Positions 55,085-64,000 of a stretch of 64,000 bases of DNA are shown in pieces; the stretch's first letter is position 1, and each line of letters starts with the position of its first letter. The DNA lies in assembly GCF_007988885.1 (NCBI RefSeq), contig NZ_BJUZ01000001.1, forward strand, positions 372,001-436,000. Direction: 5' to 3'. The position numbers and the translations under genes were made by a program. The notes under the pieces are model-generated. The model saw only the letters and a list, made by a program, of their open reading frames with translations. It was not told where the DNA came from and did not search any database. This DNA comes from Gluconobacter wancherniae NBRC 103581. GTDB lineage: Bacteria > Pseudomonadota > Alphaproteobacteria > Acetobacterales > Acetobacteraceae.

Positions 55085-55121
55085 TGGGAGCGTGGCGGCC
55101 GCATCAGGTTCCACGCTCCCA
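55085..55121 (-). terminator. hairpin downstream of glyS
   Basis: TGGGAGCGTGG (55085-55095) pairs perfectly with CCACGCTCCCA (55111-55121), 5 bp past the glyS stop on the minus strand. No T-run follows, as for the ade and rodA hairpins. Confidence 0.5.
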
Positions 55122-55126
55122 TTGGT

Positions 55127-57181
55127 TCAGCCTTCGATTTGACCAAAATCAGCGATCAATGCGGTTGTCTGGCGGAATTTGGTCAACAGCCGCAACCGGT
55201 TGGCGCGAATTTCAGGCTCTGGCGCGTTGACGATGACGGCTTCGAAGAACTGGTCCAGTACCGGGCGAAGAGCTGCCATGGCCTGCATGGCATCTGTGAA
55301 GCGCTCTTCTTTCAAGGTCTGCTGGGTCTGAACGATTGCCTCATCCAGCGCCTTTGCAAGGGCACGTTCTTCGTCCTGAGCGTAGAGTGTTGAGTCCGGC
55401 TGGCCGGTATGAGGGCCGTCCTTTTTGTCTTCGATGCGCAAAATGTTGGCAGCGCGTTTGGCGGCGGCAAGCAGGTTGCGGCCGTTTTCGGTCTGGATCA
55501 TGTCGGACAATGCGTCCGTACGGGCCAGCAGACGTACCAGATCTCCGTCCAGGCCGCCCGCAAGGGTTGCGGCCAGAACATCGTGGCGTTTGCCTTCGCT
55601 GCGAAGCTGTACGCGGAGGCGTTCTGCAATAAAGTCTGGAAGGCGAGGCAGTTCTCCGCCCGTGCGCTCTCCAGCAGCCTTGCTGAACAGGTCTGTCAGG
55701 TTAAGGCGAAGGGCGTTGTCACGGATGCTGCGGATCACGCCGAGTGCAGCCCTGCGTAGGCCATATGGATCGCCGGAACCGGTAGGGGTTTCGCTAATTG
55801 CAAAGAACCCAGCCAGAAGATCCAGACGGTCTGCAAGTGCGACAGCGACGGAGACCGGGGCCGTTGCTGTGTCATCGCCGAGGCCACGGGGCATGTAATG
55901 CTCTGCGACGGCTTGTGCGGTGGCGCTGTCTTCACCGTCATGAGCTGCGTAGTAGCCGCCCATGACACCCTGTAGTTCAGGGAACTCTCCAACCATGCCG
56001 GTTGTCAGGTCAGCCTTTGCGAGTAGGCCAGCGCGGTAAGCCTGATCGGCCTGCTGCGAGGTCAGGCCCATGGCCTCTGCCACATGGCGTGCCAGCGTAG
56101 AAATTCGCTGCGCACGGGCGCCCTGGGTGCCGAGTTTGGCATGGAACGTGACGGCATCAAGGGCCGGGACGCGGTCTGCAAGTGGCGTTTTGCGATCCAG
56201 ATCCCAGAAGTGCCTTGCATCTGCAAAACGCGCACTGAGAACCCGCTCATTGCCTGCTGTGGTCAGGGCGCCGCCATCCTTGAAGGGAAGGTTGGCCACG
56301 AATGCAAAAAACGGGGCCGCCTTACCCTCCGGTGTGCGCAGCGCGAAGTAGCGCTGGTTGATGCGCATGGAGACCTGCATGACCTCGGCCGGGAGATCCA
56401 TAAAGGCCGCTCCGATGTGCCCGAGCAGGGGCACCGGATATTCAACGAGGCCAGCAACTTCGTCCACCAGGCCCGCATCTTCAACAACGGAAATGTTCTG
56501 CTGAGCGGCAAGGCGCGCAATACCTGTGCGAATCATGTCACGGCGGGTATCCACGTCCACGATGACGGAGCGCGTTTCCAGTTCGTCTTTCCACTGTGAG
56601 GTGGATGTGACTTCAAAGGCGCCGGGCGCGACGAAGCGGTGACCTTCGGAAAGGTTGGACGAACGCAGGCCGTGGGCATCATCTCCGTCGCGGGCGAGCG
56701 AGAAGGGGACGACCCGGCCATCAAGGATGCAGGTGATGCGACGGAGGGGGCGTACCCATGTAAAATTGGACCCAGCGCCCCAGCGCATTGATTTGGGCCA
56801 TGGGAATTTCCAAAGGATTTCGGGAACGACATCTGCAATGCGCGTTTCGGCGCTTACGGGGTCGAGGTTCTGGTTAAGGACCCAGAACCCGTCCTCCAGC
56901 GTCAGATCAGCGGGCGTAACGCCATGTTTGCGGGTGAAGCCGGCGAGGGCTTTTTCCGGGGCGCTCTCACGAGGGCCGCGTTCGGAAACGGTTCTGGCCG
57001 GGATCTCGTGATCCAGTGTGATGGATGCAGCAATGCGACGGGCGCCGAAAAAAGTCTGTATGTCGCGCGGTGCAAGGCCGTCAAACGCCTTCGTCAGCGC
57101 CGACGCCAGATCTTCGGCCGCACGGGACTGCATGCCAGCAGGAATTTCCTCGCTGAACAGTTCGAGAAGCATTTCAGCCAT
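55127..57181 (-). CDS. glyS: glycyl-tRNA synthetase beta subunit
   Basis: Beta chain of the alpha2beta2 bacterial GlyRS, 684 aa; recognises tRNA-Gly. N-terminus MLLELFSEEIPAGMQSRAA is the family signature; RVLSARFADARHFWDLDRK, FHAKLGTQGARAQRI and an HD-like region GEFPELQGVMGGYYA follow, with a DALR-like C-terminus. The ATG overlaps the glyQ stop by one base, so the subunits are translationally coupled. Confidence 0.96.
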   Translation of the reverse strand: MAEMLLELFSEEIPAGMQSRAAEDLASALTKAFDGLAPRDIQTFFGARRIAASITLDHEIPARTVSERGPRESAPEKALAGFTRKHGVTPADLTLEDGFWVLNQNLDPVSAETRIADVVPEILWKFPWPKSMRWGAGSNFTWVRPLRRITCILDGRVVPFSLARDGDDAHGLRSSNLSEGHRFVAPGAFEVTSTSQWKDELETRSVIVDVDTRRDMIRTGIARLAAQQNISVVEDAGLVDEVAGLVEYPVPLLGHIGAAFMDLPAEVMQVSMRINQRYFALRTPEGKAAPFFAFVANLPFKDGGALTTAGNERVLSARFADARHFWDLDRKTPLADRVPALDAVTFHAKLGTQGARAQRISTLARHVAEAMGLTSQQADQAYRAGLLAKADLTTGMVGEFPELQGVMGGYYAAHDGEDSATAQAVAEHYMPRGLGDDTATAPVSVAVALADRLDLLAGFFAISETPTGSGDPYGLRRAALGVIRSIRDNALRLNLTDLFSKAAGERTGGELPRLPDFIAERLRVQLRSEGKRHDVLAATLAGGLDGDLVRLLARTDALSDMIQTENGRNLLAAAKRAANILRIEDKKDGPHTGQPDSTLYAQDEERALAKALDEAIVQTQQTLKEERFTDAMQAMAALRPVLDQFFEAVIVNAPEPEIRANRLRLLTKFRQTTALIADFGQIEG

Positions 57182-58053
57182 CAGGAATTCTCCTCTTCGC
57201 CAGCAAGCCAGGCTTCGCATGAAGCTTTCGCGAGAGTGCGGACTCTGCCGATATAGGAGGCGCGTTCTGATACTGAGATCACGCCGCGTGCGTCCAGCAG
57301 GTTGAACAGATGTGAAGCCTTAAGGCACTGATCGTAGGCTGGCTGTGCGATGCCTGCCTCGGCCAGGCGAATGGATTCACGCTCGGCATCGTTGAAATGC
57401 GTTAGGAGCATTCCGGTGTCGGCCAACTCGAAATTATGGCGCGAATAGTCTCTTTCGGCACGCAGGAAGATATCGCCATATTTCAGACCCTTCCCGTTGA
57501 AATCCAGGTCATAGACGTTCTCAACGCCCTGAACATACATTGCCAGCCGCTCAAGGCCGTATGTGAGTTCGGTGGAGGGCATGACAGTTGGGATACCGCC
57601 AACCTGCTGGAAATATGTGAACTGGGACACTTCCATCCCATCACACCAGACTTCCCAGCCGAGGCCCCATGCGCCGATGGTCGGGTTTTCCCAGTCGTCC
57701 TCGACGAATCGTATATCGTGCTTTTCCGGATCGATCCCGATGGCGCGATAGCTGTCCAGCAGGAGTTGCTGGCTGTCTGCCGGGGTGGGTTTCAGTAGTA
57801 CCTGATACTGGTAATAATGCTGCAGGCGGTTCGGGTTTTCACCGTAACGACCGTCGGACGGGCGACGGCATGGCTGTACGTAGGCCGCAGCCCAGGGCTT
57901 GTTTCCAAGCGCACGTAATGTGGTGTGCGGAGAGAGGGTGCCCGCACCAAGCTCTGTGTCGTAGGGTTGCAGGATGGCGCAACCCTTCTCGGACCAGAAC
58001 TGATGGAGGCGCAGGATCAGGTCCTGAAAGCACAGCGGCCGGTTCGCAGACAA
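57181..58053 (-). CDS. glyQ: glycyl-tRNA synthetase alpha subunit
   Basis: Catalytic class II subunit, 290 aa. Seen: [60 protein letters not shown] and [20 protein letters not shown]. The start codon appears to be TTG at 58053: GGAG lies 9 bp upstream and no ATG is available before the conserved FQDL. The rare start may limit synthesis. Confidence 0.95.
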   Translation of the reverse strand: MSANRPLCFQDLILRLHQFWSEKGCAILQPYDTELGAGTLSPHTTLRALGNKPWAAAYVQPCRRPSDGRYGENPNRLQHYYQYQVLLKPTPADSQQLLLDSYRAIGIDPEKHDIRFVEDDWENPTIGAWGLGWEVWCDGMEVSQFTYFQQVGGIPTVMPSTELTYGLERLAMYVQGVENVYDLDFNGKGLKYGDIFLRAERDYSRHNFELADTGMLLTHFNDAERESIRLAEAGIAQPAYDQCLKASHLFNLLDARGVISVSERASYIGRVRTLAKASCEAWLAGEEENS

Positions 58054-58135
58054 TTCGATAGGCTCCGGTTGGCAGAAATTTGCCGCACCTTACAGAACGC
58101 GGCCTCTTACCGGAAGCTGGTGTTCAAAAAGCCTT

Positions 58136-58768
58136 TCAGCGTCTTTCGATGCCACGTTGACACAGGGTGAGCATGTCCATGGCCGTGCGGGTACGCTCTT
58201 CACACGGAATATCGAATGCCTCGCGCATGATGAACGATGTCTGGAGGCACAGGGTGATCATCATGAAAGCTGCAGCGCTGATATCCGTACCAGGCTCGAT
58301 CCAGCCTTTTTTCTCGCAGGCTTCCAGACGCATCGTCAGATAGGCGAGCAGGAGGCCACGCTTTGGAAGCTCTGCGAATTCTTTGCGGAAGTCGGTGTCC
58401 ACAAGTGCCCGGGCCATCAATACGCGCAGTCGCGGCGTGATAGAGTCCATGTGGCGCATGAGGAATGAGAAGCTGTTCCGGAGTTCGTGTGTCAGGTCTT
58501 GCGCAATCGGGCCATCCCGAAAATCGGTGAAAGCCCGGTCACATTCCTCGTTGCGGATCACTGCGATCAGCAATCCGGCTTTGCTGCCAAAATAGCGCTG
58601 GATCAGAGCTTCGGAGCATCCGGCACGGGCACCGATTTCGCGGGTGGTGGTTGTTTCGAACCCCTGTTCCGAAAAAAGAGAAAGTGCAGCGTCGGTCAGG
58701 GCCCGTTCACAGGCTGCACGATTCCGCTTCCGCGGCTGTGGCTTGTGATCGGGGGAAGTGCATCGCAT
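58136..58768 (-). CDS. TetR-family transcriptional regulator
   Basis: A 210 aa repressor-type regulator. HTH at about 22-65 (DAALSLFSEQGFETTTTREI, GARAGCSEALIQRYFGSKAGLL). The C-terminal ligand domain is not assignable and has a hydrophobic segment near 165-180. It lies between glyQ and a divergent DUF2076 gene with no obvious target. A basic N-terminus with HKPQPRKRNRA precedes the HTH. Confidence 0.88.
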   Translation of the reverse strand: MRCTSPDHKPQPRKRNRAACERALTDAALSLFSEQGFETTTTREIGARAGCSEALIQRYFGSKAGLLIAVIRNEECDRAFTDFRDGPIAQDLTHELRNSFSFLMRHMDSITPRLRVLMARALVDTDFRKEFAELPKRGLLLAYLTMRLEACEKKGWIEPGTDISAAAFMMITLCLQTSFIMREAFDIPCEERTRTAMDMLTLCQRGIERR

Positions 58769-58916
58769 GGCTTAATGTGGTTCCAGAATATGTTCAGGTC
58801 CTGCACTGCGTAGATAGCACAATTTGCAGGGTCAATGCGCATGATCTTGCGGTGGGCCTTTGCGTGCATCATATGATTGAGGTCTTGTAATTTCCTCATC
58901 TGGAAGGATGAAGACG

Positions 58917-59657
58917 ATGAACAACGAAGAACGTGACGTCATCAGCCGCTTCATTGCCCGTGTTGGCGGTGGTCAGTCTGGCACGCAGGGTGGTGCATTC
59001 GGCTCGCTCGGACAGCAGCAGCCCGCACTGCCCCCCATCGACCCGGAGGCAGACCGCTTCATCGCCGATAACTTTCAGCAATATCCGCAGGCGCGTTATC
59101 GCGTAACACAGCTTGCCGTGGTGCAGGAGGCTGCCCTTGCGCAGGCTCAGAACCGCATCCGCCAGCTTGAGTTCCAGCTTCAGCAGGCACAGTCCCAGCT
59201 GGCACAGGCTCAGCAGCAGGGCCGTTCATCTGGCGGCCTGTTTGGTGGGCTGTTCGGTGGTGGCGCCCGCCCTCAGCAGCAGTCTGCTCCGCCTCCGGGT
59301 TGGGGGCAGCAGGCTCCGCCGAACTATAATCCCCAGCAGCAGTACGGTTATCCGCCGGGCTATCAGCCAGGTATGTTCCAGCGTTCCGGTACCGGATTTC
59401 TGGGCTCTGCACTGACGACGGCTGCCGGTGTGGCAGGCGGCATGATGGCTGCCAATGCGCTGGAAGGCCTGTTCAGCGAGCATGGTGGCGGTGGTGCAGG
59501 TGGCGAGACCATCGTGAACAACTATGGCGACAGTGCTTCTGATCCGTTCGCAGGTTCAGGAATGGACGCCGGCAGTGGTTTCTCTGACAGCGATTTTGGC
59601 GGCGGTGGAGACTTCGGTGGCGGAGATGGCGGTGGTGGCTTCGACGACATGTTCTGA
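58917..59657 (+). CDS. DUF2076 domain protein
   Basis: A 246 aa protein. N-terminus MNNEERDVISRFIARVGG is the DUF2076 signature, with a predicted coiled coil (about 75-105, QLEFQLQQAQSQLAQAQQQ) and then Gly/Gln/Pro-rich low complexity. The tail GDFGGGDGGGGFDDMF is typical of the family. The ATG at 58917 is preferred over 58908, because GGAAGG at 58902-58907 is then 9 bp away. The family has no assigned role. Confidence 0.88.
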   Translation: MNNEERDVISRFIARVGGGQSGTQGGAFGSLGQQQPALPPIDPEADRFIADNFQQYPQARYRVTQLAVVQEAALAQAQNRIRQLEFQLQQAQSQLAQAQQQGRSSGGLFGGLFGGGARPQQQSAPPPGWGQQAPPNYNPQQQYGYPPGYQPGMFQRSGTGFLGSALTTAAGVAGGMMAANALEGLFSEHGGGGAGGETIVNNYGDSASDPFAGSGMDAGSGFSDSDFGGGGDFGGGDGGGGFDDMF

Positions 59658-59702
59658 TCGTTCGTTGTCAGTCCGACATTGATCTGACGTTGACTGAGCA
59701 AG

Positions 59703-59744
59703 GCCCGCCCGGATGATGTGTCCGGGCGGGCTTTGTGTTTTTTG
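59703..59744 (+). terminator. terminator after the DUF2076 gene
   Basis: GCCCGCCCGGA (59703-59713) pairs perfectly with TCCGGGCGGGC (59721-59731) over a 7-nt loop, followed by TTTGTGTTTTTT. Confidence 0.9.
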
Positions 59745-59809
59745 CTCAACCCCCGCTATCGTTCTGCGTTGGACCAGCAAACCCCTGAAACCTGCCGGAA
59801 AGTGCCGTG

Positions 59810-61339
59810 ATGACTGCCAGTGAATTTCGTGATGTCGTCGCTCTGGATGTGCTGGAAGACGGGCAGATTTCGTCGTTCAACATCAAGGGCACTCCCATCG
59901 TCCTGATCCGTGATGGAGAGCAGGTTCATGCTCTGGGGGGGAAATGCCCTCATAAGGAAGCGCCGCTCGATCAGGGGGCTTTCTGTCGCAATGAGGGCGG
60001 CAGGGGTGTTTTGGTATGTCCTTGGCACAAGGCGGTCTTTGATGTGGTGGACGGGGCGCTGCAGGAGCCTGTCGCGCTGGACAACCTGCCGCGTTACCCA
60101 GTCAACATCATTGAAGGGCGTGTTCTGGTCGGGACAGAGCCTGTTTCCCGCGTTGATCCGCCTGCGCGGCAGGCTCAGGAAAGTGTTCTGATTCTGGGAG
60201 CGGGGGCTGCGGGCGTGACTGCGGCAACGACGCTTCGTCTGCACGGATTTGCGGGCAGCATCACGCTCGTGAGTGAGGAGACGGAGCTGCCTTATGATCG
60301 TACGGCGCTGAGCAAGACCGTTCTGGTGAGTGACCCGGACAAGGCCCACGCTCCGCCTTTGCGGAATAAAGAATTCTACGAGAACAACAGGATCACCCGC
60401 GTTACTGGTCACGTCGTCTCGTTTGATCCGGTGAGCAAAATTGCGTCTCTTGAGGGAGGGCAGGAATTACGCGGGGATCATGTTCTTATCGCGACAGGTG
60501 CGCGCATACAGCGTCCGGATATTCCGGGTGTCGATATGAAAAATGTGTTCACGCTGCATCGCGAAGAGGATGCTGAAAAGATTGCTGCAATTCTTAAGCC
60601 TGAGCATGCCGTCACCATTATCGGCGGTGGCTTCATTGGGCTTGAGGTTGCGTCTTCCCTGCGACAGCGTGGCGTTGGAGTGACGATCGTATCGCGTTCT
60701 GCGGTACCCATGGAAAAGCAGTTTGGGCGCGAAGTGGGTTTGCGCCTTCTTCAGTTGCACGAAGAGAATGGGGTGGCGTTCATTTGTGATTCGATGGTTG
60801 CCAAGATCTACGGAGACCAGCATGCGCAGGGTGTGGAACTCGAAGACGGCATGCGCCTGCCTTCGGCTTTCGTCCTGGTGGGTGTGGGGGTCAAGCCCGA
60901 GACCGGTTACGTGCGCGGGCTGGAGCGTGATGAAGACGGTGCCATTGTCGTGGATGAGACGATGAAGGCTGCTCCCGGAGTTTATGCTGCGGGTGATTCT
61001 TCGGCCCTTCGCCATAATGGGGGCCTGCACCGAATCGAGCATTGGCGTCATGCGCAGGTACAGGGGCGGATCGCAGCCCTGTCCATTCTGGGGGAAGCGC
61101 CATCAAGCATCCCGACGCCATGGTTCTGGACGCAGCAGTTCGGCAAGAAGATCGAGCGGCTTGGCTGGGATGAAGCGTTTGAAACAGTGCATCTTGAGGG
61201 CGATCTGAAAGGCTTCAGCTTTCTGGCGACATACGTTGCAGCGGATGGCCGTCCGGTTGCGCTTGCCGGTGCGGGGCATGCCTATGAGCTGGCGCGGGCC
61301 GCTATGGATTTTGACGGTTTTCTTGCTGAGCGCGGCTGA
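59810..61339 (+). CDS. Rieske-type FAD/NAD(P) oxidoreductase (AIF-like)
   Basis: A 509 aa fusion. The Rieske domain (about 10-105) has CPHKEAPL and CPWHKAVFDV, the 2Fe-2S Cys-His pairs. The pyridine nucleotide-disulphide reductase part has LILGAGAAGVTAATTLRLHG for FAD, IIGGGFIGLEVASSLRQRG for NAD(P), and YAAGDSSAL closing FAD. It resembles AIFM3-like proteins and ferredoxin-NAD reductases of dioxygenases, but no oxygenase is near. GGAAAG precedes the ATG; the gene stands alone before aspS. Confidence 0.9.
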   Translation: MTASEFRDVVALDVLEDGQISSFNIKGTPIVLIRDGEQVHALGGKCPHKEAPLDQGAFCRNEGGRGVLVCPWHKAVFDVVDGALQEPVALDNLPRYPVNIIEGRVLVGTEPVSRVDPPARQAQESVLILGAGAAGVTAATTLRLHGFAGSITLVSEETELPYDRTALSKTVLVSDPDKAHAPPLRNKEFYENNRITRVTGHVVSFDPVSKIASLEGGQELRGDHVLIATGARIQRPDIPGVDMKNVFTLHREEDAEKIAAILKPEHAVTIIGGGFIGLEVASSLRQRGVGVTIVSRSAVPMEKQFGREVGLRLLQLHEENGVAFICDSMVAKIYGDQHAQGVELEDGMRLPSAFVLVGVGVKPETGYVRGLERDEDGAIVVDETMKAAPGVYAAGDSSALRHNGGLHRIEHWRHAQVQGRIAALSILGEAPSSIPTPWFWTQQFGKKIERLGWDEAFETVHLEGDLKGFSFLATYVAADGRPVALAGAGHAYELARAAMDFDGFLAERG

Positions 61340-61423
61340 AATACGCGCAGAACTTGACATGAGGGTAGCTGCCCGGCTTCCTGCGCCCAATTATTGAACC
61401 GCCAGGCAGTGACGAGGCCAAAC

Positions 61424-63220
61424 ATGCATCTCTATCGCACCCACGACTGTAGCGCCTTGCGCGAACAGAACGCAGGACAGACCGTTCGCCTCTCTGGCTG
61501 GGTGCATAGCAAGCGCGATCATGGCGGCCTGCTGTTCATTGACCTGCGCGATCATTATGGCCTGACGCAGATCGTTGTGCCGTCGGGCGCCGACCTTCTT
61601 GAGAGGGCCGAGCGCCTTCGCGTCGAGAGTGTCATCACTGTGACGGGTGAAGTTGTGGTGCGGGAGGCTGGCCAGCGCAATGATCAGCTTCCGACAGGTG
61701 CCATCGAGGTGCGCGCGGCGGAGATCGAGGTGCGTTCGAATGCTGCCGTGCTGCCGTTTCAGGTCGCAGGTCATGAGAACTACCCTGAGGACATGCGCCT
61801 CAAGTATCGTTACATTGATCTGCGCCGTGAAAAGATGCACCAGAACATCATGCTGCGCAGCAAGGTGATTGCGAGCCTGCGTCGTCGCATGATTGAGCAG
61901 GGCTTTACCGAATTCCAGACCCCGATTCTGACGGCATCTTCCCCTGAGGGCGCGCGCGACTTCCTTGTTCCTGCGCGTCTGCATCCGGGCAAGTTCTACG
62001 CGCTGCCGCAGGCACCGCAGCAGTTCAAGCAGCTTGCGATGGTTGCGGGTTTTGACCGCTATTTCCAGATTGCACCATGCTTCCGTGATGAAGCATCCCG
62101 TGCGGACCGGAGCCCGGGCGAGTTTTATCAGCTCGATTTCGAGATGTCCTTCGTGACGCAGGAAGACGTTTTTGGAATTCTGGAGCCTGTTCTTTCTGGC
62201 GTTTTCAGCGAATTCACGCCTGAAGGCTGGAAAATTACGGATGGTGCTTTTCCGCGTATCCCATATGCAGATGCCATGCGCGACTATGGCTCTGACAAGC
62301 CGGATCTTCGCAACCCGCTTCTCATCAGCGATGTTACGGAAGCATTTGCTGAATCGGGTTTTGGTCTGTTTTCCAAGATTGCGGCATCCGGTGGCCAGAT
62401 CCGTGCGATCCCGGCTCCTGGTGCGGGTGATCGTCCACGCGGTTTCTTTGACAAGCTCAACACTTGGGCACGCGAGAGCGGTGCAGGCGGCCTAGGCTAC
62501 ATCATCTTCGAGGAAGAGGGAGGCAAAGGCCCGATTGCAAAGAACCTTGAGGCCGATCGCGTTGAGAGCATTCGCAAGACCTGTGGCCTGAAGGCCGGGG
62601 ACGCTGTGTTCTTCGCTGCTGGTAAGGGTGACGAAGTTGCAAAGTTCTCAGGCGTCGTTCGTACGAAGGTTGCCACTGAGTTGGACCTTATTGAGAAGAA
62701 CGCGTTCCGCTTCTGCTGGGTCGTGGACTTCCCGATGTATGAAGTGAACGAGGAGACCGGTAAGGTCGACTTCTCACACAACCCGTTCTCGATGCCGCAG
62801 GGTGGCCTTGAGGCGCTGAATACGCAGGACCCGCTGACGATCAACGCATATCAGTATGATATTGTCTGCAACGGTGTGGAGCTGTCCTCTGGAGCCATCC
62901 GTAACCATCTTCCGGAAGTCATGCTGCGTGCCTTCGAGATCGCAGGGTATGGCCCCGAGGTTGTGGAAGAGCGCTTTGGCGGCATGCTCAATGCCTTCCG
63001 TTATGGTGCACCTCCGCATGGTGGTGCCGCGCCGGGCGTGGATCGTATTGTGATGCTACTGGCAGACGAGCCGAATATCCGTGAGGTTATTCTGTTCCCT
63101 CTCAATCAGAGTGGTGAGGATCTGATGATGGAAGCTCCGGCTCCGGTCGAAGCTTCCCGTCTCAAGGAACTCTCTTTGGCTCTGGACCTTCCCAAGCCAA
63201 AGCCCGCGGCTTCCAAGTAA
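61424..63220 (+). CDS. aspS: aspartyl-tRNA synthetase
   Basis: Class II synthetase of 598 aa, bacterial type. OB-fold (about 15-110) with [22 protein letters not shown]; motif 1 and 2 regions include [41 protein letters not shown] and [20 protein letters not shown]; a GAD insertion (about 290-430); motif 3 [18 protein letters not shown]. The ATG at 61424 is used, since the longer frame begins with TTG. It could be non-discriminating (also charging tRNA-Asn); GatCAB genes are not in the window. Confidence 0.96.
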   Translation: MHLYRTHDCSALREQNAGQTVRLSGWVHSKRDHGGLLFIDLRDHYGLTQIVVPSGADLLERAERLRVESVITVTGEVVVREAGQRNDQLPTGAIEVRAAEIEVRSNAAVLPFQVAGHENYPEDMRLKYRYIDLRREKMHQNIMLRSKVIASLRRRMIEQGFTEFQTPILTASSPEGARDFLVPARLHPGKFYALPQAPQQFKQLAMVAGFDRYFQIAPCFRDEASRADRSPGEFYQLDFEMSFVTQEDVFGILEPVLSGVFSEFTPEGWKITDGAFPRIPYADAMRDYGSDKPDLRNPLLISDVTEAFAESGFGLFSKIAASGGQIRAIPAPGAGDRPRGFFDKLNTWARESGAGGLGYIIFEEEGGKGPIAKNLEADRVESIRKTCGLKAGDAVFFAAGKGDEVAKFSGVVRTKVATELDLIEKNAFRFCWVVDFPMYEVNEETGKVDFSHNPFSMPQGGLEALNTQDPLTINAYQYDIVCNGVELSSGAIRNHLPEVMLRAFEIAGYGPEVVEERFGGMLNAFRYGAPPHGGAAPGVDRIVMLLADEPNIREVILFPLNQSGEDLMMEAPAPVEASRLKELSLALDLPKPKPAASK

Positions 63221-63231
63221 CTTTCAACTTG

Positions 63232-63262
63232 CGGCATCTGAGACATCAGGTGCCGTTTTTTT
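63232..63262 (+). terminator. terminator after aspS
   Basis: CGGCATCTGA (63232-63241) pairs with TCAGGTGCCG (63246-63255), one G-T pair, followed by seven T. Confidence 0.92.
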
Positions 63263-63405
63263 ATAATTTCAGGCTGCGTGGCGCCTATGCATTTGCATCA
63301 TGGGCGAAACACGCGCCCTTTTTTTTGCCATAACCGTGCCGCAACCCTGCCTTGAGGGGACGTCATTGTTTCTCTGTCCGACAATTCGGGGAGAGGAGCG
63401 AAGAC

Positions 63406-63720
63406 ATGCTGAAACATTTTGCAGGCCTGCTGGTCGCCTCGGGCCTGTTTGTCGGGGCCATGGCATTGGGGGATGTGAGCAGTACGGCTCATGCACAGTT
63501 TATCCCCTATAGTGGCCCTTATAGAACGCCGCCGCCACCGCCTCATCTGATTCCAGAGGAAATTCCTACCCGATCGGCCACCATGAAATGGGTTCCCGGC
63601 CGATGGCAGTGGGTGGGAAACGGTTACCGCTGGTCTGCGGGACACAGAGTGCAGGCTGGAAGAAGTGCTGTCCGGCCAGGTGGCGTTTTACCTGACCGTT
63701 CTCATCTGCTCAGAAGCTGA
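63406..63720 (+). CDS. small secreted protein with WVPGRW motif
   Basis: A 104 aa exported protein. Signal peptide LKHFAGLLVASGLFVGAMAL ending AHAQ (cleavage about residue 31). The mature part has PPPPPHLIPEEIPTRSATMKW followed by VPGRWQWVGNGYRWSAGHRV, like one YXW-type repeat (WxPGxW...G.W) of bacterial envelope proteins. AGGAG lies 7 bp before the ATG. No function known. Confidence 0.75.
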   Translation: MLKHFAGLLVASGLFVGAMALGDVSSTAHAQFIPYSGPYRTPPPPPHLIPEEIPTRSATMKWVPGRWQWVGNGYRWSAGHRVQAGRSAVRPGGVLPDRSHLLRS

Positions 63721-63722
63721 GC

Positions 63723-64000
63723 CTATTTCGCTGGAAGAAGAAACAGGTCAAACCGGCGCATACGATCTCCATCGAACGAAATGGCCAGCACGCGCGGTAC
63801 CTGATCATGCGCAAGATAGATCATGCTTTCAGTCGTGTGCGCTGATGGAACGCCAAGTTTGTGTTCGATCGTTGATCTGAGATCTCCGAAATTGATTCCG
63901 TTGGGCAGTGCGATCAGATTTCCGCTCCGGTTGAACGTCCTTGGGCACCGCTCACCACTCGCAGAGCCCGGGCTGTCTTCTACCGTCACGGATTGAAGTG
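63723..64000 (-). CDS. unknown protein, 5' end outside window
   Basis: The minus-strand frame is open to the right edge, so only the C-terminal ~92 residues are seen (SGERCPRTFNRSGNLIALPN, then GINFGDLRSTIEHKLGVPSA, ending RRFDLFLLPAK). A GTG at 63989 could be a start but codons continue upstream. I do not recognise the family. It is convergent with the small secreted-protein gene, 2 bp apart. Confidence 0.6.
   Translation of the reverse strand, partial: LQSVTVEDSPGSASGERCPRTFNRSGNLIALPNGINFGDLRSTIEHKLGVPSAHTTESMIYLAHDQVPRVLAISFDGDRMRRFDLFLLPAK

Overview
The window looks like chromosome from an acetic acid bacterium (Acetobacteraceae), most likely Gluconobacter or a close relative. This is inferred from gene content only: a pentose-phosphate/gluconate operon, L-idonate 5-dehydrogenase, a one-chain dihydroxyacetone kinase, TonB-dependent receptors, an alphaproteobacterial RNase E with an acidic S1 insertion, and moderately high G+C. 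No rRNA operon, CRISPR array or intact prophage is visible.

Layout. 1-3.8 kb: a tightly overlapping operon gnd (3' end only), HAD phosphatase, pgl, rpiA, gntK and a YaiI-family gene, which converts gluconate and 6-phosphogluconate(lactone) to pentose phosphates. 3.9-6.4 kb: a LysR regulator and an AldA-type aldehyde dehydrogenase. 6.5-10.1 kb: a TonB-dependent receptor with a glycerophosphodiester phosphodiesterase, preceded by a convincing Pho box. 10.1-15.9 kb: HerA-like ATPase, flavoprotein, panC, ade and a DUF2171 gene. 16-20.3 kb: a second TonB receptor, mntH and E. coli-type mntR; a perfect MntR-box-like palindrome in front of the receptor links it to manganese.

20.3-26.9 kb is an AT-rich, decayed accessory region. 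It holds a glycosyltransferase/discoidin-like gene, IS5-family remnants, dhaKL, and remnants of a serine resolvase, a tyrosine integrase and an HU protein beside tRNA-Arg(CCG), with one intact two-TM gene of unknown function. 27-33.2 kb: lipoprotein hydrolase, polA, a SCO-like protein and a peptide-binding protein. 33.4-36.6 kb: a second AT-rich patch with a glycosyltransferase and an FkbH-family protein of unusual domain order.

36.7-64 kb is housekeeping: purD/xseA, a lipoprotein, rne, an amidase, leuA with a leucine leader peptide and mutually exclusive hairpins, a TauE exporter, two glycine-zipper lipoproteins, the mreBCD-mrdA-rodA elongasome cluster, idnD, glyQS, a TetR regulator, a DUF2076 protein, a Rieske/AIF-type reductase, aspS, a small secreted protein and a 5'-truncated gene at the right edge.

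The most informative signals are regulatory: Pho box -> TonB/GDPD, MntR box -> TonB/mntH, the leuA leader, and a pair of direct repeats in front of dhaKL. All are visible by eye and untested.
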